Positions 1 to 6,596 of a stretch of 16,036 nucleotides of DNA are shown here, one piece after another. The notes beneath the pieces are model-generated. The model was not told the DNA's origin and did no database searches. It worked only from the letters and a program-made list of their open reading frames with translations. The stretch is from Deltaproteobacteria bacterium (GTDB lineage Bacteria; Desulfobacterota; DSM-4660; Desulfatiglandales; HGW-15). The stretch covers positions 1 to 16,036 of the forward strand of contig JAFDIC010000039.1 in assembly GCA_019308525.1 (NCBI GenBank). Direction: 5' to 3'. How positions within the stretch are numbered: the stretch's first letter is position 1; each line of letters starts with the position of its first letter. The position numbers and the translations under genes were made by a program.

Positions 1-457
1 CATTCATTTTGCCGATCATGGCCTCCTCAAAGTCGATCCTGTTTTCATCCCTGGGGATCTGCTGGGAAAGGGATTCAACTACCTCAGATACCCTGCGACG
101 TGGTATCTTTTCCGGTTCGATCCCGAGTTCTTGGAGGGCATCTTCAATGAGAATGTCTGCGATAGGCCCGACGGCGATGGAAAATTCAGCCCTCAGAGAA
201 TCCAGGAAATCTTGTTCCACAAGAGAGTCAGGTGTCTCCACCCTCTCGACTATCTGAAGTTCCAGGAGCCTCAACACCACGCTCCTGATTTCACCCAGCT
301 TAATTCCGAGTTCCTTGGCAATGGCGGCGAGATCCTTTTTACCGTCCAAAAGCAGCAGGACCTTGAGCGTCATACCATCCAGGGACAATTCGCCGACATC
401 ACCCTTAAGGGCCGGCTTGAATACCGCCCCGGCAACCTCCGAAGGGGAAAGCGCCAT
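1..457 (-). CDS. Winged-helix protein with DUF8082-like C-terminus, 3' end outside window
   Basis: The reading frame opens at ATG 457 and stays open to position 1, giving about 152 residues with no stop, so the C-terminus is missing. A GGAGG-type ribosome site (GAGGAGGGGG) sits 4 nt before the ATG. Residues about 25-70 look like a small winged helix: LDGKKDLAAIAKEL, then a recognition-helix-like stretch and LRLLELQIVERVE. Residues about 90-150 (AEFSIAVGPIADILIEDAL, then FEEAMIGKM) resemble the DUF8082 pattern GPIAxxLvexA, usually found at the C-terminus of signalling proteins. It is the last visible gene of the roadblock/MglA operon, about 98 bp after the preceding gene. It may be an effector or regulator of that module. 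The domain naming is from memory of the families; the function is inference. Confidence 0.72.
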   Translation of the reverse strand, partial: MALSPSEVAGAVFKPALKGDVGELSLDGMTLKVLLLLDGKKDLAAIAKELGIKLGEIRSVVLRLLELQIVERVETPDSLVEQDFLDSLRAEFSIAVGPIADILIEDALQELGIEPEKIPRRRVSEVVESLSQQIPRDENRIDFEEAMIGKMN

Positions 458-554
458 TACACCCCCTCCTCATTATGCCTATGCCACTGGTACACGATGA
501 ACTCCACTTGACCGGATCTCCAACTTGATGGGCCTCGACGTTGTGCTCCCATGT

Positions 555-1298
555 TTATCGTTCCGTGGTCCGTTGATTCAGAGACTCTTCCATCCATTTT
601 CTCAATTCGGCCCTGAGGGCATTCAGTTCTCCGGTAATATAGTCTTTTATCTCCTCGATAGCCGCAAGAAAGAGTTGATTAGCTTCGAGGTCCTGTTGCA
701 TCCCTTTCTCTTGAGAAGGGCCCTCTGGTCTAACCATGTGCCTGGATGCCGTGTCAGTTGTCCTGTGATTCTTATCGGATTCCGGTTCTCGGGGATGGTG
801 CTGAGCAGGGGGAAGGGCTGGAGACGGCGATTTGGACTTCTTGCCGGCTATGATTTCCTTCTTCAGTTTATTGAAGCGCTTGATTTCGGCAAAGAGGATC
901 CTTTTTCTTTCCATTTGAGGGGCGTCCTTAAGTCGCATGACCTTTTCCAGGCTACTGTAAACGGAATTCAGTAGTCTGATTGCATCCGGGTGCGCCTTTC
1001 CCTTCTTTTCCCTGACATAACCGCCCAGGGAGCGCAGCAGTTGCAGGAAGGCGAGAAATATCTTGTCCCCATGATATTTGACTTTCAATCTCTCCACTTC
1101 CCCTATAAACCGGGTCATTACCTTATCTGTGATTTCCCAGTCGATGGACAGGATTTCGGCCTTTAGATCCTTAAGTTGTTCGACCCCCTGCTTTCCATCT
1201 CCCTCCGGTTCAAAGGCGGGCCCCGCATCCCTTGGGTCCGATGTTTCCGGTGGATTCCTCGATTCCATCTTTAGAGAGCCATGTTCTTGTTCAGGCAA
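555..1298 (-). CDS. Hypothetical helical protein in the MglA/roadblock operon
   Basis: I do not recognise a named family. The protein is 247 residues, charged and without membrane segments. Residues about 40-155 form a helical block (LKAEILSIDWEITDKVM, GDKIFLAFLQLLRSLGGYV, HPDAIRLLNSVYSSLEKVM) that has the look of a conserved domain. A Pro/Ser/His-rich linker follows, about residues 160-200. The C-terminal helix, about 205-240 (FLAAIEEIKDYITGELNALR), could form a coiled coil. I prefer the TTG start at 1298: AAGGAG lies 8 nt upstream of it and the start overlaps the GTPase 3' end. ATG 1268, just past the GTPase stop, is the alternative but has no ribosome site. The overlap implies translational coupling, so a partner or scaffold role for the GTPase is plausible but unproven. 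Confidence 0.8.
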   Translation of the reverse strand: MPEQEHGSLKMESRNPPETSDPRDAGPAFEPEGDGKQGVEQLKDLKAEILSIDWEITDKVMTRFIGEVERLKVKYHGDKIFLAFLQLLRSLGGYVREKKGKAHPDAIRLLNSVYSSLEKVMRLKDAPQMERKRILFAEIKRFNKLKKEIIAGKKSKSPSPALPPAQHHPREPESDKNHRTTDTASRHMVRPEGPSQEKGMQQDLEANQLFLAAIEEIKDYITGELNALRAELRKWMEESLNQRTTER

Positions 1299-1915
1299 TT
1301 CATGTTCTCCTTTTTCATTTCTTTTTTGAGAGGTTCCAGGGTGAGGAGGATAATTCTCTTCAGGGTCTGGACCACGTTTTCCCCGGTTATGGCGCTCGCA
1401 GGAAATGATGGTACCTTGAGCTTGCTGTTCAGGTCTCTTTCCATTGTCTCAACAGGAAGAAGGGGCATCCCCTCTTTCTCCAGGTCTCTCTTGTTATATT
1501 GCATTACCAAGGGGATTTTGAACATGCTCTTGCCATAGGAAGCCAGGTTTTCCTGGAGGTTTTTCAGGGAGAGCAAATTGTTTTTGCGCCTGACTTCTAG
1601 GGAGTCGGCAACAAAGACGACACCGTCCACTCCCCGTAGTACCAGGCGACGGGTAGCGTTGTATTTTATCTGGCCGGGCACCGTGTACAGTTGAATCTTG
1701 ACATCAAATCCGCTGATCTTCCCCAGGTCGAAGGGAATGAAGTCGAAGAAGAGGGTCCTGTCACCATGGGTCTTGATAGCTACCATTTCCGCCTTGATGC
1801 GCGCCTTGAATTTTTCGTGGATATAGAGAAGGTTCGTGGTCTTACCTCCCCTCCCCGGACCATAATACACGACCTTTATCTGGATCTGTTTCTGCTTTAA
1901 GTTAATGAATGCCAT
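1271..1915 (-). CDS. MglA-like small Ras-superfamily GTPase
   Basis: This 214-residue GTPase has all the motifs of the bacterial MglA group. The P-loop is GPGRGGKTTNL (about residues 20-30). The switch II region reads TVPGQIKYNATRRLVLRGV, with PGQ in place of the DxxGQ of Ras. GVDGVVFVADS follows, and the base-recognition motif is NKRD (about 140). MglA GTPases act as polarity or motility switches controlled by roadblock proteins of the MglB type. Here a roadblock gene lies 76 bp upstream, as expected for such a pair. The protein is slightly longer than Myxococcus MglA (195 residues), with a lysine-rich tail. No clear ribosome site precedes ATG 1915. The specific process it controls cannot be read from the sequence. 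Confidence 0.93.
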   Translation of the reverse strand: MAFINLKQKQIQIKVVYYGPGRGGKTTNLLYIHEKFKARIKAEMVAIKTHGDRTLFFDFIPFDLGKISGFDVKIQLYTVPGQIKYNATRRLVLRGVDGVVFVADSLEVRRKNNLLSLKNLQENLASYGKSMFKIPLVMQYNKRDLEKEGMPLLPVETMERDLNSKLKVPSFPASAITGENVVQTLKRIILLTLEPLKKEMKKENMNCLNKNMAL

Positions 1916-1991
1916 AACACGAAATCGCCAAATGTTGCCTCTAAAAGAAAGAACACCGGGTACCTCGGAATAGACCGCAAATGCCGCTTTT

Positions 1992-2429
1992 TTATGGCGC
2001 CAGGATCTTCTCTACCTTCTCTATGGCCTCACCAACCTTCAATCGCAGAAAGCCCAATGATATATCTCTTCCAAAGATGGTGATCAGCAGGAACTCATCT
2101 AGCACTTTGCTGAAGTGGATACTCTCCTTTTCCCCCTTGTGGAAGAGCAGAGAAAACTCATCCTCACCAATCATCTTTGCCATGGTGCTCACGGCACCAA
2201 AATTACCAGCGGCGAGGGCTGCAAGTGAATAGGCGTCATGTCCTATGTTGCCGTCATTGATGTTGGATATGACATTGCCCGCAATATCAATCAGCAGTAC
2301 ACAGCTGACTTTGAGATCGAAAATCTCCTCCCTGAGGATTTTTTCAATTGCATCAAGTTGTTCCCCTGAAAGTGCAAAGGTCAACAGGTCCCCTCCTCTA
2401 CCGGGGTCGAAGCTCAGGGTCAGGTGCAT
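1992..2429 (-). CDS. Roadblock/LC7 domain protein, likely partner of the MglA-like GTPase
   Basis: The 145-residue protein is a single roadblock/LC7 fold. Visible hallmarks are CVLLIDIAGNVISNIND (first strands, about 42-58), YSLAALAAGNFGAVSTMAKMI (central helix), and DEFLLITIFGRDISLGFLRL followed by a C-terminal helix. Such proteins dimerise and act as GTPase-activating or binding partners of MglA-type GTPases; the adjacent gene encodes one. I chose ATG 2429, preceded by AAAGGGG at short spacing. An in-frame TTG at 2456 would add nine residues but has no ribosome site. It is the first gene of the operon; a sigma-54-type promoter lies about 100 bp upstream. Family is confident; the exact partner is inferred from adjacency. 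Confidence 0.9.
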   Translation of the reverse strand: MHLTLSFDPGRGGDLLTFALSGEQLDAIEKILREEIFDLKVSCVLLIDIAGNVISNINDGNIGHDAYSLAALAAGNFGAVSTMAKMIGEDEFSLLFHKGEKESIHFSKVLDEFLLITIFGRDISLGFLRLKVGEAIEKVEKILAP

Positions 2430-2526
2430 GGCCCCTTTTTCCGTAAGTGACCCCAAAATATCGTCTGGTTCTTGCGTGAGAAAGCCGGCTTACGGGGCAG
2501 CTATGTGTGTTATATATTGGACATTT

Positions 2527-2542
2527 TGCAAAATTCGTTCCA
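2527..2542 (-). promoter_or_regulatory. Sigma-54 (-24/-12) promoter for the roadblock/MglA operon
   Basis: Read on the minus strand the site is TGGAACGAATTTTGCA. The sigma-54 consensus is TGGCACG-N4-TTGCA, so only one core base differs. The invariant GG and GC are separated by exactly 10 nt. Predicted transcription begins near 2516, giving a leader of about 87 nt to ATG 2429. No comparably good sigma-70 promoter was found in this spacer. Confidence 0.6.
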
Positions 2543-2617
2543 AGTCGACGCACTCCTCAAGTTCTCTGTTTTCGGGCCTTTGAAGGACATGGAGGTATCT
2601 AATTCTAGCGAAAACTG

Positions 2618-2633
2618 ACAAAAAATGTTTTGT
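2618..2633. promoter_or_regulatory. Palindrome upstream of the sigma-54 promoter, possible activator site
   Basis: ACAAAA-AATG-TTTTGT is a perfect 6-bp inverted repeat. It lies about 75-90 bp upstream of the -24 element, within the distance typical of enhancer-binding-protein sites. The tract is AT-rich, so a chance palindrome is possible. No activator gene is next to it. Confidence 0.25.
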
Positions 2634-2635
2634 AT

Positions 2636-2944
2636 TTAACAAAAATTGTCTTTTTGAAAGAAAAATAGAGATAAAATTACCCAAAGCTGGGATCTATTCG
2701 TTGGATTGTGAGGGGACCCTCCGTGCGGTAGGCGATTCTCAGTACTATAGGTGGGAGTGGCTCCAGGGGACGACCCTGGATAATGGCCTTGGATGATCGT
2801 TCCGATTGTTGGCCGTGGCCCCTGGAAGATCTCTTTCACCATGTCCACCCATGATGGCTTGCCTATGGCATCCCCTTTGGACCGGCGCTTGCTGAGGCTT
2901 CTGCGAGATGTGGCTTTTTGGGCGGGGTGGAATTCGTACTGCAT
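2636..2944 (-). CDS. Possible small basic protein, doubtful
   Basis: An ATG-initiated frame of 102 residues begins 28 bp after the end of the phosphatase gene on the same strand. The first half is basic (KATSRRSLSKRRSKGDAIGK) and followed by WVDMVKEIFQ; the second half is Pro/Gly/Thr-rich. The end runs into the AT-rich tract in front of the sigma-54 promoter (FFFQKDNFC), which looks non-coding. The ribosome site is weak (GAGG 12 nt upstream). It could be a real small gene whose 3' end overlaps the regulatory region, or a chance frame. No family is recognised. Apart from this frame, nothing else is visible between 2700 and 2971 except a CCAGGG/CCCTGG hairpin near 2772-2788. Confidence 0.22.
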   Translation of the reverse strand: MQYEFHPAQKATSRRSLSKRRSKGDAIGKPSWVDMVKEIFQGPRPTIGTIIQGHYPGSSPGATPTYSTENRLPHGGSPHNPTNRSQLWVILSLFFFQKDNFC

Positions 2945-2971
2945 TATCCACGAGGCCTCACAGGCGCATCC

Positions 2972-4573
2972 TTAGCCTGGATTGGTCCCGTCAATCTTGA
3001 CTATGACCAGGGTGATATCATCTTCCAGGGGAAGACCCTGCATAAAACTATGGACCTCGGCATAGACCGCATCAACTATTTCATGGGCAGTTCCCTTGGC
3101 ATAGCTCCGGATAATATCCCTAAACCTTGCTTTACCAAACATTCTCCCTTCAGGATTCATGGATTCCCAGATCCCGTCCGTTCCTATTGCTATGATAGAT
3201 CCTCTTTGGAGCCCATGCTTTTGGTGCTCGTCATATTGATATTCTTCATCCAGGCCAAGGGATATGCCTTTGCCCCCCCACTCCTCGAAATCACCTCTGG
3301 ATGGGTCGTAGACAACGGCAGGGTCATGCCCGGCACGGACCCATTTTGCCTGACCGTCCCTTGGGTCGATGCTCAAGAAGAAGAGGGTCATAAAGCTGCC
3401 CGTATCAAGGATATCCAGTGAAAAATGACGGTTCATCTCCGTTACGATCTCGGAAAGGCTCCCCGGGCTGGAAGCGCGCATGCGCAAAAAGGCCCGGGCC
3501 GCCGTCATAAGGAGGGCCGCGTCCACCCCATGACCTGATATGTCTCCCACCACTACCCGAAAAGAATTGTTGGAAAACTCAAGGCCCCAAAGATAATCAA
3601 AATAGTCCCCCCCCACCTCCTCGCAGGAGATGCTCCTCCCGCAGATATCGAGACCCTCCACAGATGGAGCGGTTTGAGGCAGCAAGTTCTTCTGGACTTC
3701 GGCTGCAAGGGCAAGGGCCTTCTTGTGTTCGATCATATCCGTCACAAAGGCCATATTCCCTATGACCCTTCCTTGGTCATCCCTGAGGGTATTACCGTGG
3801 AGGAGGACAGGAACGCTGCGGCCGTCCTTGGCCCGCAAGGAGCCTTCCAACTCCCGATACTCCTGTGACAGGATCTTATCCCTGTGGGAGAGAACATAGG
3901 CCCTGAATTCATCGGTGGCAAGATCGAAAGGCATTTTGCCGAGAATCTCCTCTCGGCTGTATCCGAGCAATCGGCAGTATGCCTCATTAACGTCGATGAT
4001 GCGATGGTTTTCGTCCATTAGGATGAAACCCTCGGCAGCGGTCTCCACGATACGGCGATATTTTTCTTCGCTTTTTCTGAGTTTGTCTTCAGTGATTCGC
4101 TTCTCGGTGATGTCCACTATTATTCCCTGGTTGTATCTCTGTCCGGTTTCAGGGTCTTCTAAGACCGAAGTGTGATCTTCCACCCAGCGCACATCCCCAT
4201 CCTTTGTTATTATACGGTATACCTGGGTATATTCTGTGATGTGCCTTGCTGCGTAGTCGGCAATCTCGGACTTTGTCCTTTGCGCGTCTTCCGGTAGCAG
4301 TATGTCCGTGTAACGGATTCGGCCGCTCAAGAAATCTTCGGGCCTGTAACCAAAACGTGTTATGTTATCTGACACATAAACAAGTTTGGGGTCATCCCCT
4401 GCCAAGCGACGGAAGAGGATCACGGGGCTGTGGTTGATGATAATCCTGGCCACCCTTAATGCCTCCTTGATATCTTCTCTGTCCGACAGGTCTCTTTCGC
4501 TCAAGTTTCCCCTTGCCGCTCCAGGCATATCATTACCTGACTTTGTTCTGGGTTTGTCTTCCTTTACACTCAT
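2972..4573 (-). CDS. PAS-PAS-PP2C (SpoIIE/RsbU-type) sensor phosphatase
   Basis: Starting at ATG 4573 the protein has about 533 residues. The first PAS domain covers about residues 40-160 (INHSPVILFRRL, LVYVSDNITRFGY, then DVRWVEDHTSVLED and GIIVDITEKR). The second covers about 170-285 (EEKYRRIVETAAEGFILMD, DVNEAYCRLLGYSREE, DGRSVPVLLHGN). The C-terminal 220 residues are a PP2C/SpoIIE phosphatase with the metal-binding motifs EEVGGDYFDY, VVGDISGHGVDAALLMTAAR, WVRAGHDPAVVYD, IGTDGIWE and EDDITLVIVK. Such proteins dephosphorylate anti-anti-sigma or other partner-switch proteins in response to a PAS-sensed signal. No STAS or anti-sigma gene is nearby. No transmembrane segment is seen, so it is probably cytosolic. 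The frame extends to a TTG at 4678, but PAS homology does not need that extension. Confidence 0.92.
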   Translation of the reverse strand: MSVKEDKPRTKSGNDMPGAARGNLSERDLSDREDIKEALRVARIIINHSPVILFRRLAGDDPKLVYVSDNITRFGYRPEDFLSGRIRYTDILLPEDAQRTKSEIADYAARHITEYTQVYRIITKDGDVRWVEDHTSVLEDPETGQRYNQGIIVDITEKRITEDKLRKSEEKYRRIVETAAEGFILMDENHRIIDVNEAYCRLLGYSREEILGKMPFDLATDEFRAYVLSHRDKILSQEYRELEGSLRAKDGRSVPVLLHGNTLRDDQGRVIGNMAFVTDMIEHKKALALAAEVQKNLLPQTAPSVEGLDICGRSISCEEVGGDYFDYLWGLEFSNNSFRVVVGDISGHGVDAALLMTAARAFLRMRASSPGSLSEIVTEMNRHFSLDILDTGSFMTLFFLSIDPRDGQAKWVRAGHDPAVVYDPSRGDFEEWGGKGISLGLDEEYQYDEHQKHGLQRGSIIAIGTDGIWESMNPEGRMFGKARFRDIIRSYAKGTAHEIVDAVYAEVHSFMQGLPLEDDITLVIVKIDGTNPG

Positions 4574-4783
4574 CGTTTTCCCATCCCTCGATATCATCCA
4601 GTCCAATAACCTAATGGGGGCTATCCACGCGAAACACGCAAGCCGGGGCAAGCCCTTCAATGCAGAGGGCTCAAACAAGTAGCTCTTTATCGCAATGAAT
4701 CAGAAAGCTGGTTGGAAAGGCGGACCTAGAACGCTGCGGCACCCACAAACGTTCTGAGCCCCTTGGAAAAGCGCCCTCCCTTG

Positions 4784-4798
4784 CACAATTTCTGCGTC
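4784..4798. repeat. Fragment related to the 6.34-kb REP/MITE-like repeat
   Basis: CACAATTTCTGCGTC here matches CACAATCTCTGCGTC at 6343-6357 in 14 of 15 bases. The remainder of the element is not recognisable at this site, so it looks like a decayed half copy. Confidence 0.4.
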
Positions 4799-4844
4799 GG
4801 GTTTAGACTCGGTCCCTCTGAGGTGGATAGATCCACAAAACAGT

Positions 4845-4870
4845 CAATATGCTCTTGCAATATGCTCTTG
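4845..4870. repeat. Perfect 13-bp tandem duplication
   Basis: CAATATGCTCTTG occurs twice head to tail with no mismatch. It lies in non-coding DNA and is probably a recent slippage product. Confidence 0.7.
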
Positions 4871-5046
4871 TGGCTGGAACTTGCGCCTTCCTTGACCTTG
4901 AACAAAACCGGGCATTTTCAGGAAGTCTCGTTCGGGACCCTGAACAGGAGACATGGGCCGCTGGAGTTAGGAGAGCCAACTCTATGGCCCATATCCTGTT
5001 TTGCTACTTAGCTGGCAGTGACTCGCGAGGGGTTGGCGCAGAGAGT

Positions 5047-5433
5047 TCAGGCCTTGGCATAGATTCCTCGCCTCAGACTCTTGAGCTTGCCTTGCCTCTT
5101 AAGCCTGTTCACGATATCCCAGATTTTCTTTTCGGGTAATCCCGTCTTTGCCTTGATCTCAGCAGTTGAGAGTCCGCTTTTGCTAGCCTCAACGGCGCCA
5201 AGAACGGCGTCTGTTGCGGTTTGTCTCTTTCTCTTCTTTACTACAGGGACAGCCTTTCTACGCGAAGGCCTTTTTCGGGTGCGGGTAGGCTCCTTCTCCC
5301 CTTTGCCCTTGGGTTGCTCTACTATCAAGGCTTCTTCGAGGTTATCCAGTAGTTTTTGCATGTCTTTGGTCTTTTGCGTTAGTGCCTCAAGCCCCTTCTC
5401 CACGGACTGGAGCACTCTTCGTAAAGCAAGCAT
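5047..5433 (-). CDS. Coiled-coil/basic-linker/winged-helix DNA-binding protein
   Basis: The 128-residue protein has three parts. Residues 1-40 form a predicted coiled coil (MLALRRVLQSVEKGLEALTQ, then MQKLLDNLEEAL). Residues about 41-73 are a Lys/Arg/Pro-rich linker (TRTRKRPSRRKAVPVVKKRK). Residues about 74-128 are a winged helix (ATDAVLGAVEASKSGLSTAE, GLPEKKIWDIVNRLKRQGKL, RRGIYAKA). The layout suggests a dimeric DNA-binding protein, either nucleoid-associated or a regulator; the basic linker recalls histone-H1-like tails. A strong AAGGAGG lies 7 nt before ATG 5433, so the start is secure. It is transcribed away from the divergent PilZ gene, and the 5434-5700 spacer holds several palindromes it might bind. 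Small proteins of this layout occur in Desulfobacterota as far as I recall. The role is inferred. Confidence 0.85.
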   Translation of the reverse strand: MLALRRVLQSVEKGLEALTQKTKDMQKLLDNLEEALIVEQPKGKGEKEPTRTRKRPSRRKAVPVVKKRKRQTATDAVLGAVEASKSGLSTAEIKAKTGLPEKKIWDIVNRLKRQGKLKSLRRGIYAKA

Positions 5434-5539
5434 GGGATTTCCTCCTTGTCTAATATCTATCAGCTCACAGGTGTTGGACCGATTATCCGAACATTCGATG
5501 CTCTAAGTCCGAATATATCCTGTTTGTCTTCACTTTACT

Positions 5540-5553
5540 TTGACTTTTGTCAA
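5540..5553. promoter_or_regulatory. Small palindrome in the divergent spacer
   Basis: TTGAC-TTTT-GTCAA is a perfect inverted repeat about 107 bp upstream of the winged-helix gene start. On the minus strand it contains TTGACA, but no good -10 follows at 16-18 nt. Possible operator only. The 5434-5700 spacer also has a tandem AATAACT duplication at 5591-5604. Confidence 0.25.
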
Positions 5554-5623
5554 TTTTCCTACAGTTGATCACAAAAACGTTCCAGGTGTCAATAACTAAT
5601 AACTATTGTGGATCTTATACTAC

Positions 5624-5655
5624 ATATTGTGCCCTTTTTTCTTGACACGCAATAT
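5624..5655 (+). promoter_or_regulatory. Palindromic operator overlapping the -35 of the PilZ-gene promoter (copy 1)
   Basis: The arms are ATATTGTG (5624-5631) and CGCAATAT (5648-5655), 7 of 8 paired. The right arm begins directly after the -35 hexamer. The element matches the one at 9038-9074: TTTTTTCTTGACAC is identical in both, followed by (g/a)CAATAT(t/a)TTCT. A shared regulator is the simplest explanation. Confidence 0.5.
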
Positions 5656-5670
5656 TTTCTACGGTATTCA
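5642..5670 (+). promoter_or_regulatory. Sigma-70-type promoter upstream of the PilZ gene
   Basis: A perfect -35 TTGACA (5642-5647) is followed after 17 nt by TATTCA (5665-5670), which matches the -10 consensus at four of six positions. Predicted start is near 5677. This gives a leader of about 160 nt if translation starts at 5837, or about 34 nt if it starts at 5711. Confidence 0.55.
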
Positions 5671-5836
5671 TCCTCCAAAATAGGCCTATCCCCTAGGGAT
5701 GCCGGATTAAATGCTACTTGCTGAGGGTCTACTGAGGAAAGAGAGGCGAATTCCTTCCCGGATCCCCTGTGAACGCCTATGGGGTCCGGTCAAGAGGGGG
5801 CCCGGGTGGGGGATAGATAGGTCGCATCCTCGGATT

Positions 5837-6205
5837 ATGGAAAAACACAAACAGTATGATCGGAGAGCGAACCCAAGGTATGGGACCAAAGACGAGGCCT
5901 ATGCGTACATAAGGAACCATTTCAGTATGGTTGCGCGAATCAGGGATGCAAGCCTGGGAGGCTTGGCCGTTGAATGTGGGTCCAACCACGATAAGGAGAT
6001 TGAGGGAAGCATTGAAGTAGATATCCTGGTCAGTAGAAACGGCTTTTCATTACTCAGGATGCCGGGGAGGGTGGCCTGGAAGGAGGAGGTATTAGGTTCT
6101 GGACTCGAGGGAACAAGGAGGTTGGGCATAGAATTCAACCGACTCACCAGGAACCAGACATCCCGACTGAAATATTTTTTGATGCATCATACCGAAGCAG
6201 GTTAG
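5837..6205 (+). CDS. PilZ-domain protein, probable c-di-GMP receptor
   Basis: From ATG 5837 the protein is 122 residues and consists of one PilZ domain. The c-di-GMP-binding signature is visible: an arginine cluster YDRRANPRY (RRxxxR, about residues 8-15) and RDASLGGLAVE, which fits (D/N)xSxxG. Later strands (EVDILVSRNGFSLLRMPGRV, RRLGIEFNRL) complete the barrel, and a helix follows to the end. Such single-domain proteins bind cyclic di-GMP and pass the signal to a partner, often in motility or polysaccharide control. The frame is open back to ATG 5711, adding 42 residues without domain character. I treat that part as leader because residue quality is poor there. Neither start has a clear ribosome site. 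It is preceded by the palindrome-overlapped promoter shared with the 9.06-kb locus. Confidence 0.82.
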   Translation: MEKHKQYDRRANPRYGTKDEAYAYIRNHFSMVARIRDASLGGLAVECGSNHDKEIEGSIEVDILVSRNGFSLLRMPGRVAWKEEVLGSGLEGTRRLGIEFNRLTRNQTSRLKYFLMHHTEAG

Positions 6206-6302
6206 CAGCAAGACCAAAGATGACCCAACACCCGGCCAAGGACCAGTAGCGACTCGCCCCGGAGGAAACATAACGGGGAAAATTTTTGTCTTGACTTCAA
6301 GA

Positions 6303-6328
6303 ATGGATGTTAGATAGGTTCCATCCAT
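6303..6328. repeat. Inverted repeat ATGGATG/CATCCAT
   Basis: Seven-bp perfect arms are separated by 12 nt. The arm core GGATG/CATCC recurs in the inverted repeat at 6479-6512. Confidence 0.4.
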
Positions 6329-6337
6329 AAATGGCCC

Positions 6338-6434
6338 TTTTTCACAATCTCTGCGTCAATCTGCGGAGTTATCTGTGCGGCATACTACAGTATGCCTCCG
6401 CGTAATTCCTTGATTTCCTTAATCTTATGAAAAA
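6338..6434. repeat. REP/MITE-like imperfect palindrome
   Basis: The element is a nested palindrome of about 97 bp. The outer arms are TTTTTCA (6338-6344) and TGAAAAA (6428-6434). A middle pair is GCGGAG (6363-6368) and CTCCGC (6396-6401). The centre is GGCATACT-AC-AGTATGCC (6379-6396), a perfect 8-bp hairpin. Part of the left arm recurs at 4784-4798. The size, nesting and dispersed copy fit a small non-autonomous repeat. Target-site duplications are not evident. Confidence 0.5.
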
Positions 6435-6478
6435 TTGCTCATTTCTGGATTGGAAACTGCCTAGCGTGCAAGATTGAT

Positions 6479-6512
6479 TTGTGGATGGGCACTAGATGGT
6501 GATCATCCACAA
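6479..6512. promoter_or_regulatory. Inverted repeat upstream of the DsrE-like cluster
   Basis: TTGTGGATG (6479-6487) and CATCCACAA (6504-6512) form a perfect 9-bp stem with a 16-nt loop. It lies 85 bp before the first DsrE-like start and could be an operator or leader hairpin. CCCTTTTG follows, which is too weak a T-run for a terminator. Confidence 0.35.
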
Positions 6513-6596
6513 GGTCCCTTTTGACGTGGAGGACAAAAGAATTGGGATCAAGGGAACAAATTGGTTTTGAAGGGCTATAGATCTTGAGGAAAACTC

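Larger units (their letters stand above)
4679..5046. other. Gene-free spacer with small repeats
   Basis: No credible gene lies between the phosphatase and the winged-helix gene. The stretch contains an AGAACG/CGTTCT inverted repeat near 4731-4758. It also has a fragment matching the REP-like element (4784-4798), a GTGGAT/ATCCAC palindrome (4823-4836) and a 13-bp tandem duplication (4845-4870). A plus-strand frame at 4849-5139 has no family features. Confidence 0.5.
6206..6596. other. Gene-free spacer with palindromes and a REP/MITE-like element
   Basis: No gene is visible between the PilZ gene and the DsrE-like gene. A weak terminator-like structure, CCCCG (6257-6261) with CGGGG (6274-6278) and AAAATTTTT, follows the PilZ stop codon. 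Two hairpins based on GGATG/CATCC (6303-6328 and 6479-6512) flank a repeat-like palindrome (6338-6434). Confidence 0.5.

Noticed and set aside
525..974. Plus-strand 149-residue frame opposite the operon's helical protein
   Set aside because: It is antisense to a gene with a good ribosome site and operon context, and has no motif of its own.
4849..5139. Plus-strand 96-residue frame
   Set aside because: It overlaps the well-supported winged-helix gene on the other strand, begins in the tandem repeat and shows no family features.
5711..5836. N-terminal extension of the PilZ protein
   Set aside because: The 42 extra residues have no domain character and no ribosome site. The PilZ signature begins right after ATG 5837, so this is more likely leader.
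6257..6289. Intrinsic terminator after the PilZ gene
   Set aside because: The stem is only 5 bp with a 12-nt loop and a mixed A/T tail, too weak to call.
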